From positions 37,379-101,378 of the forward strand of contig NZ_FWWV01000057.1 of the NCBI RefSeq assembly GCF_900176075.1: a stretch of 64,000 nucleotides of DNA, read 5' to 3'. The notes beneath the pieces were generated by a model that ran no database searches, had not been told where the DNA came from, and saw only the letters and a list, made by a program, of their open reading frames with translations. This DNA comes from Pasteurella testudinis DSM 23072. GTDB lineage: Bacteria; Pseudomonadota; Gammaproteobacteria; Enterobacterales; Pasteurellaceae. Shown piece after piece: positions 42,986 through 51,444 of this stretch. Numbering within the stretch: position 1 is the stretch's first letter; every line of letters starts with the position of its first letter. A program made the position numbers and the translations under genes.

Positions 42986-43349
42986 ACAATTTGCCCGCGA
43001 TTATCCCGATGTCGAGCTGGAAGTGATCGCCGAAAACCGCTTCAGCGACATCGTAGCCAGCCGTTTCGACATCGGTATCCGCTTGGGCGACGACGTGGCC
43101 AAAGACATGATCGCCGTGCGGGTGTCCGACGATTTGGTGATGCAAACCGCCGCCCGCCAAGGCAAAGGGCTGGTGTGGCTGCCTGAAGACGTATTGGCCG
43201 CAGCGCTGCAACACGGCGAACTGGTGTCGGTGCTGGACGATTGGGCAACCCGCTACAGCGGCTACTATCTCTACTACCCCAGTTGCCGCGCCGATTCGCC
43301 GTTGTTTGCTGCCTTGGTGCAGGCTTTGCGGTGGCGGTGGCGGGGGTGA
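42983..43349 (+). pseudogene. LysR-type regulator remnant with internal deletion
   Basis: The frame begins inside the effector domain (QFARDYPDVELEVI, SRFDIGIRLGDDVAKDMIA), jumps in mid-domain (VRVSDD to LVMQTAARQGKGLVWLPED) and ends SPLFAALVQALRWRWRG-stop. The whole DNA-binding domain and about 60 effector residues are missing. It is joined directly to the copied promoter at 42876-42985, so it is a product of rearrangement. Confidence 0.75.
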
Positions 43350-43363
43350 GGTGGGGAAGGGGG

Positions 43364-43385
43364 AAAGTGCGGTTTCAGACGGCCT
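43364..43385. terminator. Fused USS-DUS half-site
   Basis: AAAGTGCGGTTTCAGACGGC, then CT: one arm of the usual hybrid hairpin without its partner. It could still act as an uptake signal; terminator activity is doubtful. Confidence 0.5.
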
Positions 43386-43510
43386 GTTTTTGAACATGAG
43401 CCGCGAAATGGTAGGGCGTGAATAAATCGCCGGATATGCTCAAACGCTGTTTTTGCAGAAAAATAACGCGCACTTGTTCTCTAACAACCGTCGAAAAAGT
43501 ATGCTGCAAA

Positions 43511-44510
43511 TTATTGTTTCAAAAACCGATCAAAATCACTCTCAAACAATCGATCCTGCACCACCCGATATTTTTCAAACTCACTTAATGCGTGAGCCTT
43601 AGCGATTTCGGCGGTGATTTTGCCTGCATCTTGCAACACGGCACGGTCGGTAAATTCTAAAAAGCGGTTGAGGCGGGTTTCCCAGTCTGCCATGGTCATC
43701 GGGATTTGGCGGTTTGCCATGTCTTCGGCGATATCCAGATAGGCGGAAACCAAGCGTTGCAGTTGCGCCATTTCGGATTCGTTCAGATAATTTTTGGCGA
43801 CGATTACGTCAAATTGCTGGATTTTGCCGTGCGGTGCGTCTTGTCAGCTGATTAAGCCCATATTTTCTTTGTCGGCATCGGCACGGTGGTATTACTTCGG
43901 CGGCGGTGTGCCCGTGAATCGCCCAATGCAGTTTGTTTTGTACGGTGGCGAAGAAACGTTTGGTGGTGGTGGCGGTACGGTCATAGTCAATGGCGGTGGC
44001 GTAGATGTCGGTGATTTTTTGGTAGAACTTGCGTTCTGAGAGGCGGATTTCGCGAATGCGGGCAAGTTGCTCTTCAAAATACTTTTTGCCCAAAATCGTG
44101 CCGTCGTTTTTCAGGCGTTCGTCGTCCATCGCAAAGCCTTTGATGGTGAACGATTCGATGATTTGCGTCGCCCATTTGCGGAACTGCACCGCTCTTTCAG
44201 AATTGGTTTTGTAGCCGACGGCGATAATGGCGGCGAGATTGTAGTGCTTGGTTTGGTAGTTTTTGCCGTCGGCGGCAGTTATTAGAAATTTTCTAATAAC
44301 TGATTTTTCAGTTAATTCGTTATCGGCAAAGATTTGTTTTAAATGATAATTTACGGTTGGCACTTCTACATCATACAATTCGGCCAACATTTTTTGCGAC
44401 AGCCAGATATTTTCATCGGCATACACCGCATTGACCCCGCCTTCGCCGGTGGCGGCGATAAAGGTCAAATACTCCACTGCCGATGACCGGATGATTTCGT
44501 TTTTGTGCAT
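43511..44510 (-). pseudogene. Broken rhuM gene (frameshift and nonsense)
   Basis: The N-terminal frame (to about residue 210) matches RhuM, with DENIWLSQKMLAELYDVEVP and TGKNY-type core segments. Near 43891 two bases are missing after HTAAEVI (GTAATACCACC where GTAATATACCACC restores the frame). At 43844-43846 a Trp codon has become TGA (LIS-stop-QDAPHGK). Beyond that, the frame continues through NYLNESEMAQLQRLVSAYLD to a proper end at 43511. Two independent lesions mean the gene is dead. It is a different subtype from the intact rhuM at 6135, and no hsd genes are near it. 43386-43510 shows nothing. Confidence 0.85.
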
Positions 44511-44618
44511 TATCTCCCGCCTTCAACGCTTGATTCTTACGATAAACAGGTGATTATTTTAACATTTTGCTGTCGGTTTTACTATGAATGGAATGTGTGG
44601 AAAGGGCGTCTGCAAGGC

Positions 44619-44639
44619 AAAGTGCGGTTTCAGACGGCC
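44619..44639. repeat. Fused USS-DUS half-site
   Basis: CAAAGTGCGGTTTCAGACGG then CC, 40 bp downstream of the prpF stop. The left partner is decayed (GGGCGTCTGCAA at 44604). Confidence 0.55.
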
Positions 44640-44678
44640 GCACCCGCTTCGACCAGTGCGGCGTGGTGCTGTGTTTGC

Positions 44679-45851
44679 TTAAAACGCATCACCGGGCACG
44701 CGTACCCAGCCTTCCATCATCACCCGCGCGCTGCGGCTGATGATGGCTTTGGTGGCAATCCAGCGGCCGTTTTCCCGTACGGCGGCCGCGCCCACACGCA
44801 AGGTGCCGGAAGGGTGGCCGAAGCGCACGGCTTCGCGCTCGCCGCCGCCGGCCAGGTTGACCAATGTGCCTGGCACCGCGGCGGCGGTGGCAATCGCCAC
44901 CGAGGCGGTGCCCATCATCGCGTGGTGCAGTTTGCCCATGCTCATTGCGCGCACCAGTAAATCAATATCGGTGGCGGCCACAGGCTTGCCGCTGGAGGCG
45001 ATGTAATCCTGCGGCGGCGCTACCCACGCCACTTTGGGGGTGTGCTGGCGGGTGGCGGCTTCGGCCACATCTTTGATCAAACCCATTTTTACCGCGCCGT
45101 AAGCGCGGATTTTTTCCAGCTTTTCCAGTGCGGCGGCATCGTTGTTGATGTCGTCTTGCAGCTCGGTGCCGGTATAGCCGATGTCGGCGGCGTTGACAAA
45201 AATGGTGGGAATGCCGGAATTGATCAAAGTGGCTTTCAGGCAGCCCAGGCCGGGTATGTCTAAATCATCCGCCACGGCGCCGGTGGGGAACATATCGCCT
45301 TCGGCGGGGTCGAGAAATTCGATTTGCACTTCGGCGGCGGGGAAGGTAACGCCGTCGAGCTCGAAATCGCCGGTTTCCTGTACCGCGCCCTGGTGCATCG
45401 GCACATGGGCGATGATGGTTTTGCCGATGTTTTTTTGCCAGATGCGCACGGTGCACAGGCCGTCTGCCGGGATATTGGCCGCATCCACCAGGCCGTTGCT
45501 GATGGCAAACGCGCCCACGGCGGCGGTGAGGTTACCGCAGTTGCCGCTCCAGTCGACAAACGGCTTGTCGATGGACACTTGGCCGAACAGGTAATCCACA
45601 TCGTGGCCGGGGGTAGTGCTTTTGGCCAGAATCACTGCTTTGCTGGTGGACGAGCTGGCGTTGCCCAGGCCGTCGATTTGTTTGCCGTAGGGGTCGGGGC
45701 TGCCGAGCACGCGCAGCAGGATTTGGTCGCGCGCGGCACCGGGCACTTGTGCTGCTTCAGGCAGGTCGGTCAACTTGAAAAACACGCCTTTAGAAGTGCC
45801 GCCGCGGTAATAGGTGGCGGGGATTTTGATTTGGGCGGGAAAACGGCTCAT
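44679..45851 (-). CDS. prpF: PrpF-type 2-methylaconitate cis-trans isomerase
   Basis: A 390-aa protein of the PrpF family (diaminopimelate-epimerase-like double fold). YYRGGTSKGVFF at the N-terminus, DGLGNASSSTSKAVIL, SGNCGNLTAAVGAFA and FGHPSGTLRVGA are conserved family segments. PrpF isomerises 2-methylaconitate in the AcnD branch of the 2-methylcitrate cycle for propionate breakdown. Unusually, no prpB, prpC or acnD is in sight, so here it may act on a different substituted aconitate or be regulated apart from the rest. Confidence 0.9.
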   Translation of the reverse strand: MSRFPAQIKIPATYYRGGTSKGVFFKLTDLPEAAQVPGAARDQILLRVLGSPDPYGKQIDGLGNASSSTSKAVILAKSTTPGHDVDYLFGQVSIDKPFVDWSGNCGNLTAAVGAFAISNGLVDAANIPADGLCTVRIWQKNIGKTIIAHVPMHQGAVQETGDFELDGVTFPAAEVQIEFLDPAEGDMFPTGAVADDLDIPGLGCLKATLINSGIPTIFVNAADIGYTGTELQDDINNDAAALEKLEKIRAYGAVKMGLIKDVAEAATRQHTPKVAWVAPPQDYIASSGKPVAATDIDLLVRAMSMGKLHHAMMGTASVAIATAAAVPGTLVNLAGGGEREAVRFGHPSGTLRVGAAAVRENGRWIATKAIISRSARVMMEGWVRVPGDAF

Positions 45852-45976
45852 GGGAAATCCTTTGTTGTATGGTGGTTGTTATTATGTTGTTTCAATGGTA
45901 ATAAAACCCAGATTATTTATTGTAAGGTCAATGGTGGTCAGAATAAAAGCGCTTTTGCAGCATGCATCGGATGGTA

Positions 45977-46186
45977 TATAGTGGAAAAACTTACTTTAAT
46001 ACAAGACAGCAAGCCGCAGACAGTACAGGTATAGTGAAAGAATTTAATTTGTGGTACGTTGTCAAACTCGCTCGCTGTACTATTTGTACTATCTTCTCTC
46101 GTTTTCCTAGTATCACTTCTTAACTTCTTTCACTATAGTACGGTTAGGCGCAGCAACGCCGTAGTAGCGTAAGTTTTTTCACTATA
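45977..46186. repeat. CREE (Correia-type MITE), outer element
   Basis: Ends TATAGTGGAAAAACTTAC and GTAAGTTTTTTCACTATA. Type A core (GACAGCAAGCCGCAGACAGT ... TTAGGCGCAGCAACGCCGTA) split at the central TA by the element at 46030. It lies in the 704-bp gene-free stretch 45852-46555, which otherwise holds only the hairpin at 46322. Confidence 0.87.
46030..46137. repeat. CREE (Correia-type MITE), inner element
   Basis: 108 bp, type B core, TATAGTGAAAGAATTTAATT to TTCTTTCACTATA, inserted at the same central TA as the inner element at 15825. Confidence 0.87.
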
Positions 46187-46321
46187 GTGAAATAAAATAA
46201 GAAAAATAGTAGTGCTCAGCAACTCATGGCAAGCGTAGCCTGCCGGCTGAATAGGGTGGAGGAATAAGCCGCACATTTTGCTATGCCCAATTTCCCTAAG
46301 CATTTCAAACCATCAAACACA

Positions 46322-46385
46322 AGGCCGTCTGAACCGCACTTTTACCTGTTTAAAAAAGGCTTGAAAGTGCGGTTTCAGACGGCCT
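46322..46385. terminator. Hybrid DUS/USS hairpin
   Basis: Perfect AG-DUS pair with inner ACCGCACTTTTACC and GAAAGTGCGG. The loop contains TTTAAAAAAGGCTT. It is closely related to 46948-47010. Confidence 0.8.
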
Positions 46386-46555
46386 TGTCTGCCAAGTACT
46401 GTCTGCCGCATTTCAGCCTTTCGATACGCCGCTTGCACATAAAAACCGTTAAAAAACAAGACTGCACATTTTATTTGTTTTTGATTAAAATAAATTCAGG
46501 GTACCCGCCTGAATTTATTGTCAAATCATTTATGCTAACAAATACGAGGTGGCAA

Positions 46556-46933
46556 ATGAAAAAATTGAATTTCTATGGCGGCTTGGCGTTTTTACTGCTG
46601 TTTTTGTGTTCCGGCTACTACCTGCTCGACAGTGTGCTGCCGTAATTTGAGGCCGACAGCTACATCCGCATGCAAAACCGTGCCAATCATATCTATCTGC
46701 TGTTGATTGCCCTGCTGAACATCGGTTACGGGCGGTATGTGCCGATTCGGCGCTGGCAACAAAAAGCGGCGGCGGTGCTGCTGTTTGCCGCCGGCGTGTG
46801 TGCCTCGCTCGGTTTCTTTGTGGAGAGCACCGCAGCGATTGAAGCACGCATGCTGATGCCGGGTGCGGTCGGGCTGGTGTTTGCGGCGGCGTGTTTGCTG
46901 ATTGGCAAACACCGCGCGAATGAAACGGTGTGA
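46556..46933 (+). pseudogene. Small membrane protein gene with premature stop
   Basis: From ATG 46556 (GAGGTGGCAA upstream) the frame encodes a hydrophobic N-terminus (LAFLLLFLCSGYYLLDSVLP), then TAA at 46643-46645, then continues in frame as FEADSYIRMQNRANHIYLLL through two or three more membrane segments to 46933. A single CAA-to-TAA change (Gln30) would explain it. The intact product would be 125 aa with about four TM helices; I do not recognise the family. Restart at ATG 46670 could yield an 87-aa product. Confidence 0.65.
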
Positions 46934-46947
46934 ACGGCGGTGTTTAC

Positions 46948-47010
46948 AGGCCGTCTGAACCGCACTTTGCCTGTTTGAAAAAGGCTTGAAAGTGCGGTTT
47001 CAGACGGCAT
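46948..47010. terminator. Hybrid DUS/USS hairpin
   Basis: AGGCCGTCTGAA, CCGCACTTTGCC, loop, GAAAGTGCGG, TTCAGACGGCAT. It separates the membrane pseudogene from the convergent DUF1330 gene. Confidence 0.8.
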
Positions 47011-47017
47011 GGTGCTA

Positions 47018-47308
47018 TCAGGCAATGCCCTCAACCAGCAGCGCACGCCCTTCGGTAGCGGCAATCCGTTGTGATTTCACTGCGGCATATTCCGCACCGT
47101 GATACCAGTTGCGCGCCGATTGCATATCGGGGAATTTAATCACCACCGAGCCGTCGGCAGCCGCGCCTTCCAAGGCTTCAATTTCACCATTGAATACGAT
47201 GATTTCGCCATGGTGTTTGGCGAGCGTGGGGGCGGCGACTTCAAGATATTTGTCATAGGCTTGGCGGTCGAGCATTGCATCACGGATAAAGATAACATAA
47301 GCGGACAT
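47018..47308 (-). CDS. DUF1330 (ferredoxin-like dimer) protein
   Basis: A 96-aa protein. SAYVIFIRDAMLDRQAYDKY, EALEGAAADGSVVIKFPDMQ and ARNWYHGAEYAAVKSQRIA match the DUF1330 family, small dimeric alpha/beta-barrel proteins of unknown catalytic role. It is a stand-alone gene on the minus strand; a CREE-free 214-bp gap separates it from the hydrolase lipoprotein gene. Confidence 0.85.
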   Translation of the reverse strand: MSAYVIFIRDAMLDRQAYDKYLEVAAPTLAKHHGEIIVFNGEIEALEGAAADGSVVIKFPDMQSARNWYHGAEYAAVKSQRIAATEGRALLVEGIA

Positions 47309-47378
47309 TGGTTTTTCCTTGTGTTGGGTGTGTTTAATTATTGGGTGTATTCAAACATAAGCGAAGATTTGAAACATT

Positions 47379-47423
47379 ATGCCGTCTGCAATGGCACGTT
47401 GAATACACGGCTTCAGACGGCAT
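47379..47423. repeat. Imperfect DUS hairpin
   Basis: ATGCCGTCTGCAATGG ... CTTCAGACGGCAT. The left DUS has one mismatch (CAA for AAA context). It lies upstream of both divergent genes, so not a terminator of either; it may be a relic. Confidence 0.5.
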
Positions 47424-47521
47424 TCCGTCCGGTATGGTTTTACAAAAACCACATTGACCGAAATTGTAGCAATTTGATAAATTATCAGCAATTTTTAACT
47501 TATCAACAGGCTGAAACCATC

Positions 47522-48454
47522 ATGCACACCATAAAAATCATAAAAACCATCACCGCCTTAACCACCGCCGCCTTGCTGGGCTTGGTCGGCTGCCAAGCCC
47601 TCGAACAAGTCTTTGCGGTGAAAGTAGAGCAAATCACCCAAGTACAGACCAACGCCCCGCTTGAAAAGCAATACAGCCAAATGGGGCAATATAGCGTTGC
47701 GGTGCAAAAATTCCCGGCTCAAAACAAAGCACAGGATTATTTCACCGTCTATTATCCGCAAATGGGCGGTCAGTACCCCTTGATTGTGCTGGCAAACGGC
47801 ACGGGCATGAAAGTATCGTCATACGAAGCGGTGTTGCAACACTTGGCAAGCCACGGCTTTGTGGTCATCGGTTCGCAAGAAGGCACATCATGGACAGGCG
47901 GCGGCGTGGCAGGCAGCTTGGATTTTGCCTTGTCGTTGAATCAAGACAAAAACAGCCCGCTTTATCAAAAAATCAACCCGCATAAAATCGGCGTATCCGG
48001 GCATTCGCAAGGCGGTGTCGGAGCGATTAATGCCGCGACCACACAAGCCAACAGCCGCCTTATCCGCTCAGTCTATACCGCTAGCACCACCCAGCACCGT
48101 CTGGCACGGGATTTAGGCTGGGATTATGACGCGAGCAAAATCAACGTGCCATATTTTGAAACCTCAGGCACAGGCGTTTTTGATGCAGGCAAACCTGATG
48201 AAACCGCAGGTGGCATTGCTCCTTTGAGTTCGCTTAAAAACAACTTCAACAAAATCAACGGGCAAGCAGTGATGGCACAGCGAAAAGGCGAAGACCACGG
48301 CGCCATGCTGTATGTGCCAAACGGCTATATGGCGGCATGGTTTTTATACACATTAAATGGCGACACTCAAGCCAAACAAGTATTTGTAGGGCAAAATGCC
48401 GAAATCAGCAAAAACCGCAATTGGCAGAATGTGCAAAGCAAGAATTTGCGTTGA
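47522..48454 (+). CDS. Lipoprotein alpha/beta hydrolase (chlorophyllase/PET-hydrolase-like)
   Basis: A 310-aa protein. The start at 47522 opens a lipoprotein signal with lipobox LVGC (Cys24), so the enzyme should be anchored in a membrane. The hydrolase core has YPLIVLANGTG (oxyanion loop), the nucleophile elbow GHSQGG (Ser162) and the terminal His in EDHGAML, the order seen in dienelactone-hydrolase-like, chlorophyllase-like and polyester-hydrolase-like enzymes. Substrate unknown, probably an extracytoplasmic ester. It is the fourth exported alpha/beta hydrolase in the window. Confidence 0.82.
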   Translation: MHTIKIIKTITALTTAALLGLVGCQALEQVFAVKVEQITQVQTNAPLEKQYSQMGQYSVAVQKFPAQNKAQDYFTVYYPQMGGQYPLIVLANGTGMKVSSYEAVLQHLASHGFVVIGSQEGTSWTGGGVAGSLDFALSLNQDKNSPLYQKINPHKIGVSGHSQGGVGAINAATTQANSRLIRSVYTASTTQHRLARDLGWDYDASKINVPYFETSGTGVFDAGKPDETAGGIAPLSSLKNNFNKINGQAVMAQRKGEDHGAMLYVPNGYMAAWFLYTLNGDTQAKQVFVGQNAEISKNRNWQNVQSKNLR

Positions 48455-48473
48455 TTCTTAAACATAAACAACA

Positions 48474-48522
48474 ATGCCGTCTGAAACGACTTTTTAAGCA
48501 AAAGTGCGGTTGCAGACGGCAT
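48474..48522. terminator. Hybrid DUS/USS hairpin
   Basis: ATGCCGTCTGAAACGACTTT ... AAAAGTGCGG, TGCAGACGGCAT. The same 49 bp, nearly unchanged, recur at 49298-49346. Between it and the next gene (48523-48776) lie a lone DUS-like site at 48531 and a promoter-like TATATAA at about 48604; no gene is seen. Confidence 0.7.
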
Positions 48523-48776
48523 AAAGTTTGCCGTCTGAATACTCCGACTTACCACAAACATAAATAACCTCTAACCTCCTTGATATTTCACTTCCGCTCC
48601 CTTATATATAACCGGCGGGTAAACAACTGAACCAATTCAAGATATTCAAGTGTCGTTTTGCCCTTATTATCAAGCACATTTGCTTACCATTGCGTGCTTA
48701 TCCAAACGTGCCTGACCACTCAGCATGATGGCGTATGGCATGATGTTAAACACCACATCATTACAGGAGCGAAGTT

Positions 48777-49211
48777 ATGACCGAACAACAAGATTTGAAC
48801 CCAAGACCCAAGGCAATGAAACCTGAAGAGTGCGATATGCTCATTTTTGAATTCGCCCGTCAAAAAGACTTGGACGGTATTTTGTCTTTGTTTGAAGAGG
48901 AAGCGGTATGGATTTTGGACGATGGCAATCGTGCCGAAGGACACGCCCAAATCTCTGTGCCGACCACAGGACTGCTTGACGCTGTAGAGTTAAAATGGCT
49001 GTCAGGTCCGCATGCTTTTGTGTCCGCTGATGGTACGCTTGCGGTGTGCAGTGGTGAGTGGTCTGCCAGTTTTCAAGATGAAAACGGCAATGTCACCACC
49101 GTTACCGACAGAAATATGGAAGTTGTTCGCAAGCAAGCTGATGGTTCTTGGAAATTTGTTATTGACCACGGCACGGCTGGCAGTTTTGTTGCTGCAAGAA
49201 AAAACGCCTAA
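48777..49211 (+). CDS. NTF2/SnoaL-like (DUF4440-type) protein
   Basis: A 144-aa protein with AGGAG well placed upstream. The cone-shaped NTF2 fold is suggested by MLIFEFARQKDLDGILSLFEEEAVWILDDG (helices then first strand), HAFVSADGTLAVCSGEW, and the C-terminal GSWKFVIDHGTAGS. Members are small enzymes or ligand-binding proteins; no function can be assigned. It has its own rho-independent terminator directly downstream and is a single-gene unit. Confidence 0.75.
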   Translation: MTEQQDLNPRPKAMKPEECDMLIFEFARQKDLDGILSLFEEEAVWILDDGNRAEGHAQISVPTTGLLDAVELKWLSGPHAFVSADGTLAVCSGEWSASFQDENGNVTTVTDRNMEVVRKQADGSWKFVIDHGTAGSFVAARKNA

Positions 49212-49235
49212 TTCTAGATATTATTTTCTAATGAA

Positions 49236-49268
49236 TAAAAAACGCTTTGCTGTTGCAAGGCGTTTTTG
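49236..49268 (+). terminator. Rho-independent terminator
   Basis: AAAAACGCTTTGC-TGTT-GCAAGGCGTTTTTG: GC stem with a T tail and no uptake sequence, in contrast to most others here. Confidence 0.8.
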
Positions 49269-49297
49269 TTTGTCATGTTGGTGTTGCAACGTGCCTA

Positions 49298-49346
49298 ATG
49301 CCGTCTGAAACGACTTTTTAAGCAAAAGTGCGGTTGCAGACGGCCT
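49298..49346. terminator. Hybrid DUS/USS hairpin
   Basis: A near-copy of 48474-48522, so two copies of this version flank the SnoaL-like gene. It serves the convergent LysR gene. Confidence 0.72.
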
Positions 49347-49368
49347 TTTATACGGTGATTGTACGGTG

Positions 49369-50265
49369 TTATGGCTGACTGTGATCGCCGAAGGTTTCCA
49401 CCACCCAGTCGCTGAATACTTTCAAACGGGTGCTTTGGCGGCGGTCGCGGGTGAGCAGGTAGGCGGGCAGGGGCGGGCGGCGGTAGTCGTCGAGCAGGGT
49501 TTGCAATTCGCCGTTTGCCAGCCACGGGGCGATAAAGGCTTTGAGTTGCTGTCCTATCCCTAGGCCGGCGCGAATCATTTCCAGAATGCCGTTGGCACCG
49601 TTGGCGGCGTAGTGAAAATCGCGTACGGCGTAGGGTTTGCCGCCGGCTTGGGCGAACAGCAGCGGTTGGATGCCGTCGCTGTCGGAAAAATAGCCGACGA
49701 TGCGGTGCTGTTGCAGGGCTTGCGGGGTTTGCGGCGTGCCGTATTGTGCCAAGTAAGCTTGGGCGGCACAGGTGACGAATTCGAATTCGGCGAACTGCCG
49801 CCCGATCAGCGATTCGTTACGCACGTTGCCGATGCGGATCACGCAATCCACGCTCTGTTCGACCAGATTGACGGTGCGGTCGCTGATGCCGAGGGTGAGT
49901 TTGATGTCGGGGTAGCGGGCGTAAAAATCGGGCAGTTTGGGGATAAACAGCCGTTCGGCAAACATCATCGGCATGTCCACCCGCAAATGCCCCTGCACCG
50001 CCTGCCGCCCGTGTTTCATCCGCTGTTCCAGCTCGTCGAATTCCGCCAACAAGTGCACCGCCTGCCGGTAAAACGCCTGCCCTTCGACGGTCAGCGCGAC
50101 GCTGCGGGTGGAGCGGTGCAGCAGTTTCACGGCGTAATGCTGCTCCAAGTCGCTGATTTGTTTGCTTAAAGTGGAACGGGGAATACCGAGCTGTTGTGCC
50201 GACTGATGAAAAGACAGGCTTTCGGCAACACGCACAAAGGCGCGCATGGCGTGAATCGGGTTCAT
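49369..50265 (-). CDS. LysR-type transcriptional regulator
   Basis: A 298-aa protein. I use ATG 50265 (MNPIHAMRAFVRVAES), the usual LysR beginning; a second ATG at 50289 is possible. The HTH (SFHQSAQQLGIPRSTLSKQISDLEQ) and effector domain (GHLRVDMPMMFAERL) are complete. It is divergent from a pair of DMT-type membrane genes at 50465, which it probably regulates. An inverted ATCCATAAATATGGAT lies just upstream at about 50284 and may be its operator. Confidence 0.9.
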   Translation of the reverse strand: MNPIHAMRAFVRVAESLSFHQSAQQLGIPRSTLSKQISDLEQHYAVKLLHRSTRSVALTVEGQAFYRQAVHLLAEFDELEQRMKHGRQAVQGHLRVDMPMMFAERLFIPKLPDFYARYPDIKLTLGISDRTVNLVEQSVDCVIRIGNVRNESLIGRQFAEFEFVTCAAQAYLAQYGTPQTPQALQQHRIVGYFSDSDGIQPLLFAQAGGKPYAVRDFHYAANGANGILEMIRAGLGIGQQLKAFIAPWLANGELQTLLDDYRRPPLPAYLLTRDRRQSTRLKVFSDWVVETFGDHSQP

Positions 50266-50371
50266 GGGGTTTCTCGCTTGATTATCCATATTTATGGATA
50301 GTATTGCCGATTTTTGCCAATTGATAAAGTATTTTGAATCAATATAATAATATATTATCTTTTCAACGCTA

Positions 50372-50445
50372 TTGAACACCTCGTCAAACTCGCTTGCCGT
50401 ACTGCTTGTACCGCCTTTCAAAGTGAATGTATTTGACGGTGATTA
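50372..50445. repeat. Decayed CREE remnant (B core)
   Basis: CCTCGTCAAACTCGCTTGCC and TACTGCTTGTACC match the B core of intact elements, but the TATAGT ends are gone (right end ATTTGACGGTGAT). It lies in the LysR/DMT promoter gap. Confidence 0.55.
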
Positions 50446-50464
50446 GTTATGACAAGGGAGAAAT

Positions 50465-50908
50465 ATGCAACTGATATTGATTTTGGCCACGGTGCTGGCA
50501 GGCGCCAGTTTGGCGGTGGAAGCCGGTTTGCTCGGGCCGTTGGGGCAGCAGGTGGGCAAATTGTGGGCGACGTTCAGCATTTTCGGCATTGGGGCGTGCG
50601 TCAGCTTTTTGCTGATGTTGTTTTTTGCCCCGCGTCAGCGTCCGTCGCTGTTTGCACAACCGGCGTGGCAGCTCGGCGGCGGCTTGCTGGGGCCGGTTTA
50701 TGTGGTGGTGCTGACGCTGGCGACGCCGGTCATCGGGGTGGCGGTGACCATGATCGGCGTGCTGATGGGGCAGATCGCACAAAGCCTGCTTAACGACCAT
50801 TACGCCCTGTTCGGCTCAAAGCAGCAGCCGTTCAACCGCCAGCGTCTGATTGCACTCGGCTTTATCGTGGCGGCGCTCGGCTTGATGGCGTGGGGGGAAT
50901 TGTCATGA
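50465..50908 (+). CDS. DMT-family small membrane transporter subunit (DUF606/YdcZ)
   Basis: A 147-aa protein with about five TM helices, opening QLILILATVLAGASLAVEAG. It is the first of two homologous half-size DUF606 (YdcZ) proteins, overlapping the second by 4 bp (ATGA). Such pairs probably assemble as a heteromeric drug/metabolite exporter. It is divergent from the LysR gene at 49369. Confidence 0.82.
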   Translation: MQLILILATVLAGASLAVEAGLLGPLGQQVGKLWATFSIFGIGACVSFLLMLFFAPRQRPSLFAQPAWQLGGGLLGPVYVVVLTLATPVIGVAVTMIGVLMGQIAQSLLNDHYALFGSKQQPFNRQRLIALGFIVAALGLMAWGELS

Positions 50909-51351
50909 TCGTGCTGATGTTGTGTTTCGCCGTACTCGGCGGCGTGGCGCTGGCGGTGCAGGCCAGTGTCAACGGCAAACTGGGCACGCAGGTGGGCGTG
51001 TTCGCCGGCACGTTTTTGAATTTCGGGCTCGGCACGATTGTCACCGGCCTGCTGGTGCTGTTTTTCGAACCGAAATACGACCTGACCCTGCTCGACGTAC
51101 CCAAATGGCAACTCACCGGCGCATTTCTGGGCATGGTGTACATCGCCGTGATGGTGCTGGTGGTCGCCAAACTCGGCACTGCCGTCGCCACGGTGGCGGT
51201 GATTTTCGGGCAGTTGTCGATGAGTTTGCTGATCGACACCTTCGGCTGGTTTCACAATCCCGCCATCGCCTTCTCCCTGCCACGCCTGCTCGCAGTCATC
51301 TGCTTGGGCTTTGCCCTGTATTTTATTTATGCGGGCAACCGCAAGCGGTGA
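50905..51351 (+). CDS. DMT-family small membrane transporter subunit (DUF606/YdcZ)
   Basis: A 148-aa protein, homologous to the preceding one (LALAVQASVNGKLGTQVGVF; VATVAVIFGQLSMSLLID). ATG 50905 overlaps the preceding stop. About five TM helices. It is the partner of the first subunit. Its stop is followed by a lone USS and GCGGTTCAGGCGG, a decayed DUS. Confidence 0.82.
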   Translation: MIVLMLCFAVLGGVALAVQASVNGKLGTQVGVFAGTFLNFGLGTIVTGLLVLFFEPKYDLTLLDVPKWQLTGAFLGMVYIAVMVLVVAKLGTAVATVAVIFGQLSMSLLIDTFGWFHNPAIAFSLPRLLAVICLGFALYFIYAGNRKR

Positions 51352-51444
51352 GTGGTTGGAATAGTGCAAGCGTTTGCATGCGAAAGTGCGGTTCAGGCGG
51401 TATTACATTGCGTTGATATGGGAAATGGCAGGTTTGGTGTGCGG

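Noticed and set aside
44067..44285. Plus-strand open frames opposite the broken rhuM
   Set aside because: The minus strand reads as RhuM with two lesions; the plus-strand frames show no conserved features.
45324..46034. A 236-codon plus-strand frame over prpF and the following gap
   Set aside because: It runs antisense through prpF and into a CREE; composition is that of a shadow frame.
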